From contig NZ_CP121668.1 in NCBI RefSeq assembly GCF_029714425.1, positions 9,507,501 to 9,571,500 on the forward strand: DNA of 64,000 nucleotides, given 5' to 3'. Of this stretch, positions 60,269-64,000 are shown piece after piece (position 1 is the first letter of the stretch; each line of letters starts with the position of its first letter). The notes below the pieces were generated by a model. That model worked only from the letters and a program-made list of their open reading frames with translations, was not told the origin of the DNA and did no database searches. This DNA is from Bradyrhizobium sp. CB2312. GTDB lineage: Bacteria > Pseudomonadota > Alphaproteobacteria > Rhizobiales > Xanthobacteraceae. A program made the translations under genes and the position numbers.

Positions 60269-60567
60269 GCGGGCCTCCCGACATTCAAAGGCGCGAAAAC
60301 AACCCCATGCACAGTAGAACGGGCGTTGTAATCATTGGAGAATTTTGCGCGTGAGGCGGGCACGGGCCTCTCGCCCCCTCCCCCCTTGCGGGGGAGGGTT
60401 GGGCAGAGGGGTAGCCCCAAGCGAGGTCGGAGTTCGTGGCTACCCCTCTCCCTGCCCTCGAGAGCGAGCTTCGCTCGCCTCGGGCCCCGCAAGGGGGGAG
60501 GGAATGAGAGAGCGGTGGCCACCTCACCTCTAAGCGCCGCGCTTTTTTCCGCACACTCGATCATCGC
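60269..60567. other. Gap between permease and ATPase genes with a repeat
   Basis: About 300 bases within an otherwise tight operon. It is largely one palindromic repeat (60372-60504); no gene is supported in the rest. Confidence 0.6.
60372..60504. repeat. Long palindromic repeat (CCCCCTTGCGGGGGAGGG type)
   Basis: CCCCCTCCCCCCTTGCGGGG at the left and CCCCGCAAGGGGGGAGGG at the right, with GGGTAGCC inverted as GGCTACCC. A GAGAGCGAGCTTCGCTCGCC sub-element is inserted in the right half. Same family as 21153-21307. Confidence 0.75.
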
Positions 60568-61467
60568 TCACGTCCTCCGCTGCGGGTCGACGATGTCGCG
60601 CAGGCCGTCGCCGAGGAGGTTGAAGCAGAACACGGCGATCATCAGCGCGAGGCCGGGGAACAGCGCGATCCACCATTCGCCTGAGACCATGAAGCCCGCG
60701 CCTTCGGCAACCATGATGCCCCATTCTGCCGTCGGCGGGCGGACGCCGAGGCCGATGAAGGAGAGGCCCGCCGCATTGAGGATGGCGTAGCCCATGGTCA
60801 GCGACATCTGCACGATCATGATCGGCATGATGTTCGGCAGGATGTGCACCAGGAGGATGCGGAATTCGCCGTTGCCGGACAAGCGCGCGGCCTGCACGAA
60901 GCCGGCGTTGCGGCGCACGTTCGCTTCGGCCCGCGCGACGCGGGCGTAGAGCGGGAAGTTCACGATCGCGGTGGCCAGAATAATGTTCTGCACGGTGTTG
61001 CCGAGCGCGGCAACGATGCCCATCGCCAGCACGAACAGCGGGAAGGCCATGATGGTATCGGCGATGCGGCCGACAATACGATCGGTCCAGCCGCCGAAAT
61101 AGCCGGCCGCAATGCCGGCGAGGCCGCCCATCAAAAACACCAGCGCGACGGAAGCGACCGCGATGAACGTATCGAGCCGTGTTGCGACGATGACGCGGCT
61201 GAAGATATCGCGGCCAAGCTGGTCGGTGCCGAACCAATGCGCCGCCGACGGCGGCTTCAGTGCCGCAGCCGTGTCGGAGGCGAGCGGATCATACGGCACG
61301 ACATAGGGGCCGAAAATCGCAGCAGTGAGGATCAGGATCAGCAGTGCGAAGGCAAAGCCGGTGACCTTGTTCTCGCTGAGGACGTAGCGGGTCTGTTCGA
61401 GGATCGCTGATAGTCCCGAGGTGCGGGCGGGACCGACAGGTTCAACAGCAGGTGCAACGGAGCTCAT
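60568..61467 (-). CDS. Oligopeptide-type ABC permease, DppC type
   Basis: 299 residues with an N-terminal extension, the first helix (VTGFAFALLILILTAAIFGP), the extracellular PPSAAHWFGTDQLGRDIFSR block conserved in DppC, and the cytoplasmic EAA loop region VRRNAGFVQAARLSGNGEFR / ILLVHILPNI. It forms the channel with the DppB-type protein, whose gene ends three bases upstream. Confidence 0.88.
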   Translation of the reverse strand: MSSVAPAVEPVGPARTSGLSAILEQTRYVLSENKVTGFAFALLILILTAAIFGPYVVPYDPLASDTAAALKPPSAAHWFGTDQLGRDIFSRVIVATRLDTFIAVASVALVFLMGGLAGIAAGYFGGWTDRIVGRIADTIMAFPLFVLAMGIVAALGNTVQNIILATAIVNFPLYARVARAEANVRRNAGFVQAARLSGNGEFRILLVHILPNIMPIMIVQMSLTMGYAILNAAGLSFIGLGVRPPTAEWGIMVAEGAGFMVSGEWWIALFPGLALMIAVFCFNLLGDGLRDIVDPQRRT

Positions 61468-61470
61468 GAT

Positions 61471-62484
61471 TTAGCCCTCCAACCTGACGCGCGGATCGAT
61501 CACGCCATAGAGAATGTCGATCACGAGATTCAAAAGCACGTACATCACCGCCATGGTGAGGACAAAACCCTGCACCGGTGCGAAGTCCGACGAGATCAGT
61601 GCTTCCACCGCATAGGAGCCGATGCCGGGCCAGGCGAAGACTTTTTCCACCAGCACGTTGGCCCCTAACAGGAACGAGAACACCATGCTGAGCGTGGTGA
61701 TCACGGGCAGCATCGCGTTGCGGAAAGCGTAGGTGACGATGACGGTCGACGGTGACAGCCCGCTGGCACGCGCGGTGCGGACGAACTCGGACGCCAGCAC
61801 CGCCAGCATCGAGGCGCGGGTCATGCGCGCGATCGGCGCCAGCGAGAAGATCGCCAGCGTCGTCGCCGGCAGGATGAGCTGGCTCAGCGCCGAGCGGAAT
61901 GCCTCAAGGTCGCGCGCGAGCAGCGTGTCGATCAGATAGAAGCCGGTCACCGTCGGCGGCGCGCTGTAGAACACGTCGAGACGGCCGAGCGGCGCGGGCG
62001 ACCAGCCGAGGCGGAAATAGAAGACGTAGACCAGCACGAGGCCGGTGAAGAACACCGGCAACGACACGCCCGCTGTCGTCGTGACCCGGCAGAGATGGTC
62101 GATCCATGACCCCGGTCGTGTTGCAGCTAACACGCCGAGCGGAATGGCAATCACGATCGAGACGATCAGGCCGAGCAGTGTCAGCTCGGCGGAAGCCGGC
62201 AGGCGGTTGCGAATTTCGGTCGCAACGGGCTGGCCTGTGGTGAGCGAGTTGCCGAAATCGCCATGGGCGAGATCGTTGGTGTAGCGGAAGAACTGCTCGA
62301 TCAGTGGCCTGTCGAGACCGAGCTTCTTGCGGATCTGCTCGACGGCTTCCTTGGTCGCGGCGGGACCGGCGAAGTAGGCGGCGGGATCGCCTGGCAGCGC
62401 GCGCGTCAGCAGGAAGGTGACGATGACGACGCCGATCAGCGAGGGAATCGCAAACATCAGGCGCTTGCCGATCATGGTCAGCAT
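61471..62484 (-). CDS. Oligopeptide-type ABC permease, DppB type
   Basis: 337 residues. N-terminal helix FAIPSLIGVVIVTFLLTRAL and LPGDPAAYFAGPAATKEAVE, typical of DppB, then LGLDRPLIEQFFRYTNDLAH and GDFGNSLTTGQPV. The EAA loop region FVRTARASGLSPSTVIVTYA and the end VLLNLVIDILYGVIDPRVRL are conserved. The dppC-type gene follows after three bases. Upstream is a long repeat-filled gap to the receptor gene. Confidence 0.88.
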   Translation of the reverse strand: MLTMIGKRLMFAIPSLIGVVIVTFLLTRALPGDPAAYFAGPAATKEAVEQIRKKLGLDRPLIEQFFRYTNDLAHGDFGNSLTTGQPVATEIRNRLPASAELTLLGLIVSIVIAIPLGVLAATRPGSWIDHLCRVTTTAGVSLPVFFTGLVLVYVFYFRLGWSPAPLGRLDVFYSAPPTVTGFYLIDTLLARDLEAFRSALSQLILPATTLAIFSLAPIARMTRASMLAVLASEFVRTARASGLSPSTVIVTYAFRNAMLPVITTLSMVFSFLLGANVLVEKVFAWPGIGSYAVEALISSDFAPVQGFVLTMAVMYVLLNLVIDILYGVIDPRVRLEG

Positions 62485-62941
62485 GGGAGCGCTCTCCTTC
62501 TCGGCGATTGGGGGCTAACGCGAGCGGCTTGCTCCGCTGCGTTCCCTCCCCCCTTGCGGGGGAGGGCTAGGGAGAGAGGTGGCCCCGGGAGGGGTCTGAG
62601 TTGGTGGCTACCCCTCTCCCCGACCCTCCCCCGCAAGGGGGAGGGAGCGAGAGGACGGGGGTCGCCTCACTCAAATCAACAGGACCAACAGATGCCGATA
62701 CGTTGAGATCGACACTCTCGATCTCTGACAACAACCTCGCCCCACGCTCCGCTGCGTTCCCTCCCCCCTTGCGGGGGAGGGCTAGGGAGAGGGGTGGCTC
62801 CGGGAGGGGTCTGAGTTCGTGGCTACCCCTCTCCCCGACCCTCCCCCGCAAGGGGGGAGGGAGCGAGAGAGTGGGGGCCATCTCACTTCGATCACCAAAA
62901 CCAACTCGTGCCGATGCGTCTCCGACGATCAGCATGCCGCC
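62485..62941. other. Gap of about 450 bases between receptor and DppB genes, filled by repeats
   Basis: No gene is supported. Two tandem copies of a palindromic repeat occupy most of it (62534-62656 and 62748-62872), separated by about 90 bases of unique sequence. Confidence 0.65.
62534..62872. repeat. Two tandem copies of the CCCCCTTGCGGGGGAGGG palindromic repeat
   Basis: Each copy runs from CTCCGCTGCGTTCCCTCCCC through TTGCGGGGGAGGGCTAGGGA to CCCTCCCCCGCAAGGGG, with GAGAGGGGTGGC opposite GGCTACCCCTCTC. The two copies are very similar along their length. Being between receptor and permease genes, they may lower permease expression relative to the receptor. Confidence 0.75.
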
Positions 62942-64000
62942 TCACCCCTTCGCCATCGCGCGGTAATCGAGGCGGCGGTGGAACCAGTACTGATAGCCGC
63001 TGATGTTCTTCTGCATCGCGACGTTGACGAAGGGCTGGTACAGCGGGATGCGCGGGATGTCGGTGTAGGCGAGATCGACGAAACCCTTCACGTCGGCATC
63101 GTAGGTCGCGGTGTCGCCGGTGGCGGCGGCCGTGCGCGCGCCGTCGATCAGCTTGTCCATCTCCGCCGACTTGTAGCTCATGGTGTTGAAGACGGAATTG
63201 TTGCCGTGATAGCACCAGTAGAAGAAGTACTCGGGGTAATCGAGCCAGCCCGAGAACACGTTGGTGAAGAGCGGCATCTCCTTCTTGTTGAGCTCGGTGC
63301 GCCAGTTGGCGCCAGGCACCTTGTTGATGGTGGCCTTGATGCCGATCTGCGCGAGGCTCTCCTGCACCAGCACGCAAAGCGGCTCGTTGACGCCAGCGAA
63401 GTTGAGGTCGAAGGAGATCGTGGTCTCGAAGCCGTTGGCGTAGCCGGCTTCCGCCAGCAGCGCCTTCGCCTTCTCCATGTCGGTGTTGTATTTGTGCGGC
63501 TGCGGCCAGGCGACTTCCGTCGGCTTGTCCTTGGGCGCGCCGAACATGGGATTGCCGAGGCCGAACAGCACCGCGTCCATGATCTTCTGGTACGGCAGCG
63601 CATAGGCGACGGCCTGCCGCACCTTGGGATTGTCGAACGGCGGCTTGGTCACGTTCATGCCGATATACTGGATGCCGTTGGAGAACGGCAGCGACACCAC
63701 GTTGAGCTTGCCGTTCGCCTTCATCTCCTGGAAATCCTTGAACGGCAGCTCATAGGAGATGTCGGCATCGCCGCGCTCCAGCAGCGCGCGGCGGTTGCCG
63801 GCCTGCGGCACCATGCGCCAGATCACGCGCTTGATCTTCGGCAGCGGACCGCCGACCCAATCCTCGTTGCGCTCCATGATGACTTCGGTGCCGGCGGTCC
63901 ACTTCGTCACCTTGTAGGCGCCGGAGCCCGCGGTCTGCTGTTTCGTGAACTCGAGGCCCCAGGGATCCTTCTCGCTGGCGTTCTTCTTCACCAGCTCCGA
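62942..64000 (-). CDS. Oligopeptide-type ABC receptor (DppA/SBP family 5), N-terminus off window
   Basis: At least 353 residues, open to the right edge (the visible part begins SELVKKNASEKDPWGLEF). Family 5 features: GSGAYKVTKWTAGTEVIMER (the extended-substrate-binding lobe), GNRRALLERGDADISYELPF, YIGMNVTKPPFDNPKVRQAV and AYALPYQKIMDAVLFG. It would bind the transported molecule in the periplasm. A GTG at 63991 is internal, not the start. Position first in the dpp-atz operon indicates that it delivers the substrate for the atz enzymes or a related nitrogen compound. Confidence 0.88.
   Translation of the reverse strand, partial: SELVKKNASEKDPWGLEFTKQQTAGSGAYKVTKWTAGTEVIMERNEDWVGGPLPKIKRVIWRMVPQAGNRRALLERGDADISYELPFKDFQEMKANGKLNVVSLPFSNGIQYIGMNVTKPPFDNPKVRQAVAYALPYQKIMDAVLFGLGNPMFGAPKDKPTEVAWPQPHKYNTDMEKAKALLAEAGYANGFETTISFDLNFAGVNEPLCVLVQESLAQIGIKATINKVPGANWRTELNKKEMPLFTNVFSGWLDYPEYFFYWCYHGNNSVFNTMSYKSAEMDKLIDGARTAAATGDTATYDADVKGFVDLAYTDIPRIPLYQPFVNVAMQKNISGYQYWFHRRLDYRAMAKG

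Overview
This 64 kb, high-GC stretch reads as chromosome of a soil or plant-associated alphaproteobacterium, most likely Bradyrhizobium or a close relative of Rhodopseudomonas. The basis is a CYP199A-type P450, a BjaI/BjaR-type acyl-homoserine lactone pair, many ABC receptors for small organic acids, and dense rhizobial palindromic intergenic repeats. I saw no rRNA, tRNA, transposase, phage gene or CRISPR array. Nearly every long ORF without a listed gene is a GC-rich shadow of a real gene on the other strand.

Layout. 1-2.2 kb: a YcaO-family peptide-modifying enzyme cut by the left edge, and a class III adenylate cyclase. 2.3-5.9 kb: a small catabolic group (Bug-type receptor, cupin, RraA-like aldolase, acyl-CoA ligase). 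6-9.3 kb: secreted and membrane housekeeping proteins and a PanE-like reductase. 9.4-21.1 kb: CoA-thioester chemistry (SDR, paired acyl-CoA dehydrogenases, enoyl-CoA hydratase), then the aerobic benzoyl-CoA (box) pathway: benzoate-CoA ligase, alpha/beta hydrolase, DUF309 protein, BoxC and BoxB, with the regulator BoxR divergent. boxA and boxD are not here. 21-28.9 kb: truncated hemoglobin, PRC-barrel protein, an IclR/Rieske oxygenase/glutamine-synthetase-like group, a MarR-DHA2 efflux pair and small proteins. 29-32.3 kb: a branched-chain-amino-acid-type importer (livHMGF) without its own receptor. 32.6-34.7 kb: quorum-sensing genes.

35-44.7 kb: a LysR gene, a shikimate dehydrogenase, a complete livKHMGF importer, a Gfo/Idh/MocA oxidoreductase and a two-domain 3-dehydroshikimate dehydratase. 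Together these look like uptake of quinate or shikimate and conversion to protocatechuate. 44.8-53.6 kb: two further receptors, an NDH-2-type dehydrogenase, a CYP199A-like P450 in an operon with a receptor, two MarR regulators and feruloyl-CoA synthase. 53.7-64 kb: allophanate hydrolase AtzF behind a perfect sigma-54 promoter match, convergent with gntR-atzH-atzE-atzG and an oligopeptide-type ABC importer. This is the lower cyanuric-acid/carboxybiuret nitrogen pathway.

The common theme is scavenging of plant-derived aromatic acids and nitrogen compounds. The most informative non-coding signals are: (i) TGCA-N6-TGCA type sites shared by the box genes and the distant receptor-less livHMGF operon; (ii) a perfect lux-box-like palindrome before luxI; (iii) a sigma-54 promoter before atzF; (iv) a rhizobial palindromic element inserted in frame inside a fused ABC ATPase gene. 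Functional assignments come from recognised motifs and neighbourhood; no database search was run.
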